This document shows positions 18,269-26,193 of a DNA stretch of 37,103 bases, in pieces. Made by a program: the position numbers and the translations under genes. The notes below the pieces were generated by a model. That model was not told where the DNA came from. It did no database searches and saw nothing but the letters and a program-made list of their open reading frames with translations. Origin of the DNA: SZUA-430 sp034440175 (GTDB lineage Bacteria > Pseudomonadota > Alphaproteobacteria > Micropepsales > Micropepsaceae). The stretch spans positions 1 to 37,103 of the forward strand of contig JAWXBO010000100.1 of NCBI GenBank assembly GCA_034440175.1, read 5' to 3'. Numbering within the stretch: position 1 is the stretch's first letter; each line of letters begins with the position of its first letter.

Positions 18269-19357
18269 ATGAAGATCCACGGCCGGGCGTATCGAACGAT
18301 TTGGGTTGGTGGCGACGGATGGTCGGTTGACGTCATTGATCAAACGAAGTTGCCGTTTGCCTTCGTTACCAAACGCATTGCCAGTGTCGAAGAGGCGGCG
18401 GACGCGATCATGACGATGGTGGTGCGCGGTGCGCCGCTGATCGGGGCGACGGCGGCTTACGGCGTGTGCATGGCGTTGCGGACTGATGCTTCGGATGAGG
18501 CGCTGGAGCGCGCCTACGATCTGCTATTGAAGACCCGCCCGACAGCGATCAATCTGAAATGGGCGCTTGATGAGATGATGGCGGCGGTACGCAATCAGCC
18601 GAAGGCCGCGCGGGTGCAGGTGGCTTATGCGCGGGCGGCGAAATTGTGCGACGAAGACGTTGCCACGAACGAGGCGATCGGGCGGCACGGCTTGAAGCTG
18701 ATCGAGGCGATTGCCGCGCGCGAAGGGCGTGTCAACGTGCTGACACATTGCAACGCGGGGTGGCTTGCCTGCGTTGATTGGGGAACCGCGTTGGCACCGA
18801 TTTACATGGCGCACGACAAGGGCATTCCCATTCACGTTTGGGTCGACGAAACGCGGCCGCGCAACCAGGGTGGATCGCTGACGGCGTATGAACTTGGTGC
18901 GCATGGCGTGAAGCATACGATCCTGGCTGACAATGCGGGCGGGCACTATATGCAACAGGGCGAAGTTGACATGTGCATTGTGGGTACCGACCGCACCACG
19001 GCAACTGGCGATGTTGCCAACAAGATCGGGACTTATCTCAAGGCGCTGGCGGCACGCGACAACAATGTTCCATTTTATGTGGCACTGCCTTCGTCGACGA
19101 TCGATTGGACGATCTCGGACGGCGTGAAGCAGATCGAGATTGAAGAGCGCAGTGGGCGTGAGGTCACGCATGTGACCGGACGCAGCGCCACGGGAGAAGT
19201 GCTTACGCTCGAGTTGACCGCGCCGGGGAGCCCGGCGCGCAATCCGGGCTTCGACGTGACGCCGGCGCGATTGGTCACCGGTCTGATCACCGAGCGCGGC
19301 GTAGCACAGGCTTCGCGCGAGGGTCTTGCGGCGCTGTTTCCCGAGCGCGCGACGTGA
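18269..19357 (+). CDS. mtnA: S-methyl-5-thioribose-1-phosphate isomerase
   Basis: A 362-residue isomerase of the eIF2B-like family. It has IMTMVVRGAPLIGATAAYG, NVLTHCNAGWLACVDWGTAL with the probable catalytic cysteine, WVDETRPRNQGGSLTAYEL, and CIVGTDRTTATGDVANKIGT with the catalytic aspartate. It converts 5-methylthioribose-1-phosphate to 5-methylthioribulose-1-phosphate. It is third in the operon after mtnP and apt, and its TGA overlaps the GTG start of the aldolase gene (GTGA), which couples the enzyme to the next step. Confidence 0.95.
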   Translation: MKIHGRAYRTIWVGGDGWSVDVIDQTKLPFAFVTKRIASVEEAADAIMTMVVRGAPLIGATAAYGVCMALRTDASDEALERAYDLLLKTRPTAINLKWALDEMMAAVRNQPKAARVQVAYARAAKLCDEDVATNEAIGRHGLKLIEAIAAREGRVNVLTHCNAGWLACVDWGTALAPIYMAHDKGIPIHVWVDETRPRNQGGSLTAYELGAHGVKHTILADNAGGHYMQQGEVDMCIVGTDRTTATGDVANKIGTYLKALAARDNNVPFYVALPSSTIDWTISDGVKQIEIEERSGREVTHVTGRSATGEVLTLELTAPGSPARNPGFDVTPARLVTGLITERGVAQASREGLAALFPERAT

Positions 19358-20076
19358 AGCGCACTGCCGTCCGCCGCCGTGTGGCGCGGGTTCTGCAGAA
19401 GCGCGCGTCAACTTCGGGCGCGACACCAAACTTGCGCGCCGAGATCGTGGGGACGGCGCTGCGTTTGTCGTCGAGCGGATTGTCGCCAGGCAGAAGCGGC
19501 AATGTTTCCATGCGCATCGACAATGGTATGCTGATCACGCCAACCGGAATTGGGGCGGGCGAATTGAGGCCGGCCGACATTGTCGAGGTGCGGCTGGATG
19601 GGCGGGTGGCAGCAGGCCAACGCGTGGCGTCCAGCGAATGGCGTGTGCATCTGGGTATCTACAAAGCGCGTGCAGATGTGGGTGCGGTCGTGCATACGCA
19701 TTCGCTGAATGCAACTGCGCTTTCGTGTTTGCATCGCAGTATTCCGGCGTTTCATTATATGATTGCCGAGTTTGGCGGCGACAGGGTTTCGTGCGCTCCG
19801 TACGCGACCTACGGCAGCGATGAGCTGGCGCGCTTTGCGGTCAAGGCGCTGGGGCTTCGGGAGGCGTGTTTGCTTGCCAATCATGGCGCGGTAGCGGTGG
19901 GGGAGAGTTTGCGGCAAGCATTTGAACGCGCGGGAACGCTTGAGGCGCTGGCGGCGCAGTATGCGCGCGCGCTGCAGATCGGGCGTCCCCGTTTATTGTC
20001 GTCGCGCGAGATGGCGCGAGTCATCGAGAAGTTCAAGACATACGGAAAGCAGACTGAGGTCAAGGCAAAGTCATGA
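19354..20076 (+). CDS. Class II aldolase, probable 5-methylthioribulose-1-phosphate aldolase (Ald2-like)
   Basis: A 240-residue class II aldolase/adducin-family protein. The fuculose-aldolase set of residues is present: E95 (SSEWRVH), zinc ligands H114 and H116 (VVHTHS) and H177 (LLANHGAVAVGE). The segment FHYMIAEFGGDRVSCAPYAT is typical of fuculose-1-phosphate aldolases and unlike MtnB dehydratase. Its GTG start overlaps the mtnA stop, so I infer that it cleaves methylthioribulose-1-phosphate to DHAP and 2-methylthioacetaldehyde, the DHAP shunt known from Rhodospirillum rubrum and some E. coli. The alternative is an MtnB-type dehydratase or a sugar aldolase; no other mtn salvage genes are nearby. 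The start of the SDR gene overlaps its stop by 4 bases. Confidence 0.75.
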   Translation: MKRTAVRRRVARVLQKRASTSGATPNLRAEIVGTALRLSSSGLSPGRSGNVSMRIDNGMLITPTGIGAGELRPADIVEVRLDGRVAAGQRVASSEWRVHLGIYKARADVGAVVHTHSLNATALSCLHRSIPAFHYMIAEFGGDRVSCAPYATYGSDELARFAVKALGLREACLLANHGAVAVGESLRQAFERAGTLEALAAQYARALQIGRPRLLSSREMARVIEKFKTYGKQTEVKAKS

Positions 20077-20816
20077 GCGTGGTGCTGATCACAGGGGCGG
20101 CAAAGCGGCTGGGGCGGGCGATTGCCCTCAAGCTTGCGGCTGAAGGTTTTGATATCGCGGTCCACTACCGGTCGAGCAAAGTCGAGGCGGAGGCGCTTGC
20201 GGCTGAGGTCCGGTCGCTTGGCCGGCGCGCCGCGCTGGTTGAAGGCGAGTTGTCGGCCGAGGCCGAGGTGGCGGCGCTTGTGCCGCGCGCGGCGGCAGCA
20301 CTTGGGCCACTAACGGCGCTGGTGAACTGCGCCTCAGTGTTCGAAGATGATCGTATCGGGACGATGACGCGGGCAAGTTGGGACAAGCATTTGGAAACCA
20401 ATCTGCGCGCACCTTTGGTGTTGTCGCAATGCTTTGCGGCTCAGGTTCCCAGCGGCGGCGAGGGGGCGATCGTCAATATCGTCGATCAGGCCGTGCTCAA
20501 TCTTACGCCGCATTTCATCTCGTATACCGTGTCAAAGGCCGCGTTGTGGACGTTGACGCAGACACTGGCGCAAGCCTTGGCGCCACGTATTCGCGTTAAC
20601 GCTGTGGCGCCGGGGCCGTCGCTGAAAGCTGCAGGCCAAGCGCAAGCCAATTTTGACGCCCAGGTTCAGGCGACTTTGCTCAAACGGCCATCCCATCCCG
20701 CAGACATTGCCGGGGCGGTGTACTATCTTCTGACGGCGCCCGCCGTGACCGGTCAATTGATCGCGGTTGACAGCGGGCAGCATCTGGCGTGGCGGCAAGA
20801 CACTGTGTTCGAGTAG
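20073..20816 (+). CDS. Pteridine reductase-like short-chain dehydrogenase
   Basis: A 247-residue SDR. The cofactor motif is TGAAKRLG (T7-G14), which fits the TGx3RxG of pteridine reductases and not the usual TGxxxGxG. The active site has Y151 and K155 (YTVSK), and D138 lies 13 residues before the tyrosine, where ordinary SDRs have serine and PTR1 has aspartate. The C-terminal GQLIAVDSGQHLAW is typical of FolM/PTR1-like proteins. It lies 10 bases before folB, so reduction of dihydromonapterin or dihydrofolate (FolM role) is likely. It overlaps the aldolase gene by ATGA. The exact substrate is not settled. Confidence 0.82.
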   Translation: MSVVLITGAAKRLGRAIALKLAAEGFDIAVHYRSSKVEAEALAAEVRSLGRRAALVEGELSAEAEVAALVPRAAAALGPLTALVNCASVFEDDRIGTMTRASWDKHLETNLRAPLVLSQCFAAQVPSGGEGAIVNIVDQAVLNLTPHFISYTVSKAALWTLTQTLAQALAPRIRVNAVAPGPSLKAAGQAQANFDAQVQATLLKRPSHPADIAGAVYYLLTAPAVTGQLIAVDSGQHLAWRQDTVFE

Positions 20817-20826
20817 CGGGAAAGAT

Positions 20827-21240
20827 ATGACTGAGCGCAAGACTGTTCACTCGTTACGGATTGCCGATGCGCGCAAACGCATGCGGCACGTCTTTGTGCG
20901 CGACCTGGAGCTTGAAGCGAATATCGGCGTCTACCGGCGCGAGAAAGGCCGGCTGCAGCCGGTCCGGATCAACATCGACCTGACGGTAGAAGAGACCGCA
21001 GGAGAGGTTGGGGACAGGCTTGAAAATGTTGTCGATTACGGCGCGGTTGTTGAGGCCGTGAAGGCCATCCTGGCGTCTGGGCACCTTAACCTTGTCGAGA
21101 CCCTGGCCGAGCAGATTGCAGCCCATTGCCTGACGGACAGCCGGGTGAAGGTGGCCCGGGTGCGGATCGAAAAGCTGCAAGTGGTACCCGAGGCGGCGTC
21201 GGTGGGCGTCGAGATCGAACGCGAGGCTGGCGTCAAATAG
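20827..21240 (+). CDS. folB: Dihydroneopterin aldolase
   Basis: A 137-residue FolB-family protein. It has VRDLELEANIGVYRREKGRL with the pterin-binding region, NVVDYGAVVEAV, LVETLAEQIAAHCL with the substrate-anchoring glutamate, and VRIEKLQVVPEAASVGVEIE with the catalytic lysine region. It converts dihydroneopterin to 6-hydroxymethyl-dihydropterin and glycolaldehyde in folate synthesis. The start ATG 20827 follows GGGAAAG; an earlier in-frame start at 20767 lies inside the SDR gene and is unlikely. It is the last gene of the operon, and no terminator hairpin with a T run follows. FolX-like epimerase activity cannot be excluded. Confidence 0.88.
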   Translation: MTERKTVHSLRIADARKRMRHVFVRDLELEANIGVYRREKGRLQPVRINIDLTVEETAGEVGDRLENVVDYGAVVEAVKAILASGHLNLVETLAEQIAAHCLTDSRVKVARVRIEKLQVVPEAASVGVEIEREAGVK

Positions 21241-21288
21241 GCCCAGCACGGAATCCAGGTTACCGCTGATTCAAGTTGAAGCACTTGC

Positions 21289-21297
21289 AGGAGGAAG
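21289..21297 (+). promoter_or_regulatory. Orphan Shine-Dalgarno sequence without start codon
   Basis: AGGAGGAAG, the strongest ribosome-binding sequence in the area, is followed by CTG at the right distance but by no ATG, GTG or TTG within the next dozen bases. It precedes the OmpA remnant, so it is probably the ribosome site of a lost 5' end. Confidence 0.45.
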
Positions 21298-21392
21298 TCT
21301 GGGCTCCAGAATTGAGTGGGAGTGAGGGGATGGCAAAGCACCGGATATTTTCAGCGCATTGATTTATGTTTCGGTGATTTTGTTGTCCTCTT

Positions 21393-22265
21393 TTGCTGGC
21401 TTTTGAATTTGGTGCATGGGTTGGCCTGATCGGCGCTGAGCCTTTTTGGCCGTGGCGAGACGGAAGCTATCGCCACAACGAAATCGGCGCGATCAACGGT
21501 GTCCCCAATGCCCCGGGTGGCGAGATCAATTCGGCCTCGCTTATGGTGAACGCGCTGTACGACATCCCTGTAACCGATCGGATGACGCTGAGTTTGGGCG
21601 CCGGCGCCGGTGCCGTGCACGCCGAATTCGACAACGGCACCATTGATCAAGACGAAGACACCAGCTTCGCCTATCAAGGGATCGCAGGCCTCAACTATGC
21701 CGTCAGCTCGCGCATGGACCTCACCATGAACTATCGTTATCTGCGCTCGGACACTGCCGAGTTTCAGGGACGCCACTTGGGCCACACCGATTTTTACGAT
21801 ACCGAAGACGTACAAAATCATACCCTAACAATCGGGTTACGTTACGACCTCTATCCCGATCAGGAAAGAGTGGCGGCCGTGATGCCGCCGATGGTCGAAG
21901 CCTCACCGCCGCCGCTATCCCCGGCGCCCGCCGCTCCGAAGCAATTCATTGTCTTCTTCGGTTTCAACAAATCGGACCTGACCGTGGAAGCGCAAGGTGT
22001 CGTCGCCGACGCGGCCGCAGCCGCCAAGCAGTTCGGATCCACGAGCATCGTCGTCGTGGGACACGCCGACACGGTCGGTTCGCCGCAGTACAATCAGCGG
22101 CTTTCCGAACGCCGCTCGAACACGGTGCGCAAGGAACTTGTCGGACAAGGCATCGAAGCGAACAAGATTGCAGCCTCCGGCCAAGGCGAAACCGAGCTGC
22201 TCGTTCAAACCGGCAACAATGTGAAGGAACCGCAGAACCGTCGCGCAAGCATCGATCTGCAGTAA
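21393..22265 (+). pseudogene. OmpA-family outer-membrane protein, 5' end lost
   Basis: The open frame holds the last part of an eight-stranded beta-barrel (NSASLMVNALYDIPV, LSLGAGAGAVHAEFD, SFAYQGIAGLNYAVS, LTMNYRYLRSDTAEF) and a proline linker (PPPLSPAPAAP). A full OmpA peptidoglycan-binding domain follows: IVFFGFNKSDLTVEA, VVVGHADTVGSPQYN, LSERRSNTVRKEL and a final NRR. The signal peptide and first strands are missing. In this frame there are stops at 21360 and 21375, and the only usable start is a TTG at 21393 inside a barrel strand. A hydrophobic, signal-like stretch (YVSVILLSSFAG) is coded in another frame just upstream. I read this as a gene that lost about 70-80 codons; a sequencing gap is an alternative. 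Codon use is C-rich, unlike the neighbours, as in highly expressed genes. Confidence 0.65.
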
Positions 22266-22283
22266 TTCGGCGCAAGCATTCTT

Positions 22284-22303
22284 GCCGCATCGAGCGATGC
22301 GGC
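22284..22303 (+). other. Stem-loop after the OmpA remnant
   Basis: A perfect 8-bp stem GCCGCATC / GATGCGGC with a 4-base loop GAGC lies 19 bases after the OmpA stop. No T run follows, so it is at best a weak terminator or an mRNA 3'-end stabiliser. Confidence 0.55.
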
Positions 22304-22314
22304 GGGAACCACAG

Positions 22315-22340
22315 GGAACCCTAATCGGACCTCGTGCGTT
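22315..22340 (+). promoter_or_regulatory. EcfG (general stress sigma factor) promoter
   Basis: GGAAC at 22315-22319 and CGTT at 22337-22340 are separated by exactly 17 bases, the consensus GGAAC-N16/17-CGTT of the alphaproteobacterial general stress sigma factor EcfG. The CGTT continues as CGTTT. The predicted start of transcription is about 22347, roughly 100 bases before the 114-residue membrane protein gene, the first gene downstream. No other such pair was noticed at gene starts in this window. Confidence 0.72.
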
Positions 22341-22444
22341 TAATGATGGCAGTAACCATATCGGTGGGTCCGGTAAGGTTGCTGCGCCCGGCCACTGGCG
22401 TTGGGACCAGGCGGGTCAACCCACCTACCATTCAAGGAAGAATC

Positions 22445-22789
22445 ATGGAAACGCTACAAACATTCTTGAACGACTTTAACGTCTATCTGCAAGCAGGCTT
22501 TGCTCACGTTAATGCGGTGCAGGGTCTCTTGATCGCAATTATCGCTGCTTTCTTCATGTACCGGTGGAGCAACGTCTTTGCGGTCGCACTTGGCGCAACC
22601 GTCATTCATCTCGTCGCCGACGTAATGCTTCCTGTCATCGCCAACTCCGCGCCGTTTCGTCTGCCGCAAATAGTCGACAGCGAATACTGGCGTTACGCGC
22701 TGGCCCTCTATGTAGGCTACCTTGCCGTTATCACGATCTTTTACATCGTCAAGCGCGTGTTAGTTCGCGCTGAACATCAAGCAGCATAA
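22445..22789 (+). CDS. Small three-helix membrane protein, probably stress-induced
   Basis: A 114-residue protein with an amphipathic N-terminus (ETLQTFLNDFNVYLQAGF) and three predicted membrane helices at about 22-41, 44-65 and 84-105, ending in a basic tail (KRVLVRAEHQAA). I do not recognise the family. ATG 22445 follows AAGGAAG at good distance; the frame is open further upstream, but that part overlaps the EcfG promoter. The perfect EcfG site about 105 bases upstream suggests expression under general stress, as is common for small membrane proteins of unknown role in alphaproteobacteria. It is probably transcribed alone. Confidence 0.75.
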   Translation: METLQTFLNDFNVYLQAGFAHVNAVQGLLIAIIAAFFMYRWSNVFAVALGATVIHLVADVMLPVIANSAPFRLPQIVDSEYWRYALALYVGYLAVITIFYIVKRVLVRAEHQAA

Positions 22790-23373
22790 CTCCTTTTTCT
22801 TCCTCGCTCGCGAGGAAGTACCTGCGCAGCGACTTGTCGTCCGAAGCCCGCAGGGCGTAGGAGGAAGCTGCTGCAGGGGATGGAGTTCGGTGGTCCTGTG
22901 TCCCTGCGCTTTGCGGAATTAGGGACAGTGTGGGTGAGATTACCCACGGGCGATGGCGCTTGCCGGGCCGCACTCCTCCATCTGCAGCACATGCTGGCGC
23001 ATGTGCGCAGCCACCTCCTCTCAAGTGTTCGCGAGGAGGACACTTTTATACACTGATTTGAAAAATGGAGTTTGACCGCGATAATCTTTCCAGTCGATCG
23101 TTAAAACGAGCAACAGACATTCTCCAGACCTCGCGCGTAAAATCTTGCTCGCTTTTCTCCTGGCGAGCGAAGGCGACGCGTGCATTCGCTTCAGCGGGAG
23201 GTTTTGCTGATCGCGCGGTGAGCCGATGGGGTGTAGGCACATCCTTGGCGTGTGTTTCCGCTTGTCAGCAGCTGCTTTTGCGTAAGCCTTGTGGCTCCTA
23301 GGCGCTACCCAGGGCCGCTGCCAGACGGCATTGTGACCTTGCAGTTCGTCGCCTTGCCGTCATCAGAGAGTCG
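22790..23373. other. 584-base intergenic stretch with clustered hairpins
   Basis: No convincing gene is seen on either strand. The first 255 bases hold several inverted repeats: TTCCTCG-N4-CGAGGAA near 22800-22820, the REP-like element at 22899-22947, an imperfect GCTGGCGCA/TGCGCAGC pair near 22993-23011, and CCTCCTC-N12-GAGGAGG at 23014-23039. The remaining 330 bases look unstructured. Short open frames here (for example 23065-23301) have no ribosome site or recognisable domain. The promoter of the following large gene is not obvious. Confidence 0.6.
22899..22947. repeat. REP-like double hairpin with GGGACAG core
   Basis: TGTCCCT (22899-22905) pairs with AGGGACA (22921-22927) across 15 bases. 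Directly after it, GTGGGT (22930-22935) pairs with ACCCAC (22942-22947) across 6 bases. A similar GGGGACAG hairpin lies at 26513-26548, so both sides of the unknown two-gene module carry one in the same orientation. Such elements resemble dispersed REP sequences; the family is not identified. Confidence 0.55.
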
Positions 23374-26164
23374 ATGGCGCGGCGCGAGCCGTTGACCGGG
23401 GGGCAGCGCACTTTGCGCAAGTGGTACGACGACGTTGGCTGGGGGGTTGTGGAGTACGCGCTCGCGGCGGCTCTGATCGGCGGCGCGTCTTGCTTCGCGT
23501 GGTGGGCGGCGGGGAATTTGCAGATCGCGATACCGGCGGAGTTGCTCGCCAGGGAACTGGTGGCGATCACAGTTCTCAGCGCTTTCGTTTTATTCTTGGC
23601 GATCAGTCAAGCGACTACGCGCCAGATCGATGCGCCGATCCGCGGCGTCGAGGCCGTCATATATGCCGTCGTCTGGGGGTGGATGCTCATCGTGTCACCG
23701 GTCTGGCTCGGGCCCCCGATCAGCAAGGCGGGGGAATGGCTGCTGTGGTTCTTGACGATCGAATGGCCCGCCGAATGGAGCCAAGACGCGCTCTCGCGGT
23801 GCCTCGGCGAGGCGTACGCGTTGCTGCAACTCGATTTTCTTCGCGAACACGCATGGCAGGCGGGCGTGGCGGGGCTCACTGCCGCGTGGTTCGTTCAGCG
23901 GCTCGACGACACCGGCCACTGGTGGGTGTGTAAGACGCTGCCAGGGATCGGCTACGTGGTGTTTTTCTTTATTATGCATGCCATCGCGCTCGCCTGGTGG
24001 GGTGTGATCGGGCCGACGATTCTGGAGCTGGCCAAGGGACTACCCGATCCGCTGGCGGAGTTTTCTGGCGCTCGCCTCGTGTTCGCGCTTATTGCGCTCG
24101 TGTTCGTCTTTTGCGGACCGCTGACGCGTGTGATTTTACGCTTGCGCGAGTCGTTCGGTATGGTGCGCCAATGGCTGGTGGAGCTGCTGCTCGACTTGCC
24201 CGTGCATAGGGCGTTTCCGCGGAAGCCCGAGAGCGAGGCCAACAAGCGCGCGCAAGAGCGGCGTGTGAACATTGAGAGATTCCTGGACGACGGCACGGTG
24301 CCGCCGCTGCGCAAGGAGATTCATTTTCCGAAGCAACGCGAGCACGTTGTCAGGTCGGTGGTCGAGGAGCCGTTGCCAGAACTGATCAAAGAGTTCGTCG
24401 AGTTCCCAAAACCGACGGCCCCCTACGACGAAAGCCCGATGGTGTTGGAGCCTCGCTGCCTGCCGGCGGGACCCGAAGAGGCGATCGGACAATATGTGCG
24501 GCTGAACTTCGAGAAGCAGCTGACCGCACGCGAACGGCGAGAGCTTGCGCTGCGCAAAGCGCTCGAACAACTGGGCGCCGAGCAGCGCCAAGCGCGTGAA
24601 CAACTCGTGCAAGGCCAGCGCGAGCAGCTTGCGGCGGCGCAGGGCGCGTTGCGCAACGAGATGAAGCAGCGACAACGGGACGAGTTCAACAATCTCAAGC
24701 GCAAACAGCGCGAAGCGCACGCCAAACTCCTGCGTGCGCCGGATCTGCCGCAGCTTGAGACCACGGCCACGTGGAAGGCGTGGCTTGCACAGCTGTCCAA
24801 GCGTTTGAAGCTGCGGTGGGATCGCCGGCGTGAGCGGCTGTGGCTGCGCTGGGATCGCCTCTTTGCGCATCGGCGGCCGGAGGAGACGATCGTCCTCTTG
24901 CTTGCGCGCGTGGTCGATGCGGCGGTGCTGGCCGACCGTTTCAAGGATGGGCTGCGCAAGGAGAAGCAGTGGAACGCGATGCCGTTCTACGAACGCATCT
25001 ACGCAGATTACAAGCGGATCTGGTTTCCGTTCGATTGCCTGCTGGCCCCGATCACCGGGTCCGAGATGATGGCGCGTGTGGTGATCGAAACGAACTACGA
25101 CAAGGTGTTTCTGCAGGCGTTGTTCGGCGACAGGACGCCGGAGAGAGAGCGCGCGCTATCGCGCGCGCTATCGCGATTGGTTCGGCATCGGCATCGAGCT
25201 TCGCCCGCCGCAGGTGGTTTCGCGAGAATCTTGGGCGCCGCTTTATCACCTGTGCCGGCGCTTGAAGTCGCACGTCGCGGGCGTGCTCAGCGGCGTGATC
25301 GAAATCAGGTATCAACGACCGGACGGCGCAGCGTTGCCCAAAGTCGCCGACGCCAGGCTGCGCATCATGCCGAGCGGACCGCTGGCCGACGGTTGCCCGA
25401 GCGTCGCGCGGCCTGCCGCGCCGCCGCCGGCCACGCCGCCGCCGGCCACGCCGCCCGCCGCGCCCGAGCGCGCCGCCGCGCCGGTGCCGCTGCGCGGTTT
25501 GGTCTCGAATGCGCCGGCGGCATGGCTCTTTCCGGTCAGCGCAAAAACGTGCCGCAGCAACGGCACCCCCAACCTTGTTCCGGATTGCACGGGAATATGT
25601 CTTCCGCAGCAAGAAATACCGGACCGGCTGACCGAGGCGATTGTCATCAACCCGGCGCACGTGTTCGCAATTCAAAAGTCGGCGAGCGAGTTGCGCCGCC
25701 GGTTTTTGGGTCCAAACGGTTGGTGGCCCGCGTACCGACACATTTGGTCGGGCGCTTTCTTCGAACGCGAGCTTGGCGTCGTGAACCGGTTTCCGCTGTT
25801 CGGCTTGTCGTTTCCGTCCATTGTGCCTTCGCCGTTCGGCGAGTGGAACATCGCGACGATCCCGTTTCAATATCGCGACTTGCGCGGCGGGTTTGTTAAG
25901 CCACTTGGCATGACGGCGCGGCCGCTCGGAGTCTTGCCGCGGCTCTTTGCTTGGGCGTTCGACTGGAAACGGTTTGGTGGCGTCGTGGTTGCGACGGGAG
26001 GATCGGTGCGCGCGGGAAACCTCTTGCTGCCCGAGCCGTTGCTCGGCGACTACCTCAACCATCTTGCGCAGCGCAAGATGGTGCTGGCGGCGCTGGCGCC
26101 GATGAAATGCGAGGGCCCGGCCCTCGTGCCGAAGACGGAAGGCGAGAAACAGAAAACGCGGTAG
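23374..26164 (+). CDS. Unrecognised large membrane/coiled-coil protein, interrupted by a frameshift near 25150
   Basis: One gene of about 930 residues, read in frame from ATG 23374 to about 25150 and then in the next frame to TAG at 26162-26164. I do not recognise it. Residues 1-260 hold about five membrane helices (near 24-44, 59-78, 91-112, 190-212, 231-250). A cytosolic part follows with a Gln/Arg/Glu-rich coiled coil (about 375-450), a basic stretch KLRWDRRRERLWLRW, and a folded segment LPFYERIYADYKR-like (here MPFYERIYADYKRIWFPF). After the shift come RYRDWFGIGIELRPPQVV, a Pro/Ala linker (PPPATPPPAT) and a Trp/Phe-rich C-terminal domain. The first frame stays open to 25899 by chance, but its later product is arginine-rich nonsense. 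The shift lies in a (GA)4(GC)4 tract, which fits loss of one dinucleotide. It could be a pseudogene, phase variation or a read error. Confidence 0.65.
25141..25172 (+). repeat. Dinucleotide tract and 12-bp tandem repeat at the frameshift
   Basis: A (GA)4(GC)4 run at 25141-25156 overlaps two copies of the 12-base unit GCGCGCGCTATC at 25149-25160 and 25161-25172. The 12-base unit keeps frame, but loss or gain of one dinucleotide does not. This is where the two reading frames of the large protein must be joined. Confidence 0.85.
25421..25450 (+). repeat. 15-bp tandem repeat coding a Pro/Ala/Thr linker
   Basis: Two perfect copies of CCGCCGCCGGCCACG encode PPPAT twice in the second frame. Keeping an in-frame linker repeat supports this frame as the real one here. 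Confidence 0.85.
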
Positions 26165-26193
26165 GCAATGATTTCAATGGGGGACATAGTGAT

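Noticed and set aside
19354..20076. Calling the class II aldolase MtnB (methylthioribulose-1-phosphate dehydratase)
   Set aside because: The HYMIAEFGGD...CAPYAT block and the glutamate/histidine set fit the fuculose-aldolase branch better, and no mtnC or mtnD follows. Not fully excluded.
22305..22340. A second GGAAC (22305) as an alternative EcfG -35
   Set aside because: Its distance to CGTT is 27 bases, outside the 16-17 range; the GGAAC at 22315 fits exactly. Its spacing to the next GAAC is 6, so it is not a LexA repeat either.
22800..22820. TTCCTCG-N4-CGAGGAA hairpin as terminator of the small membrane gene
   Set aside because: The T run is on the wrong side for the plus strand and no T run follows on the minus strand.
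23065..23301. 78-codon open frame before the large membrane gene
   Set aside because: No ribosome site, no domain and Ser/Ala/Arg-rich composition; treated as non-coding.
25173..25899. End of the 841-codon first frame of the large membrane gene
   Set aside because: After the dinucleotide tract the product becomes arginine/alanine nonsense, while the other frame continues with a folded, Trp-rich sequence and an in-frame PPPAT repeat.
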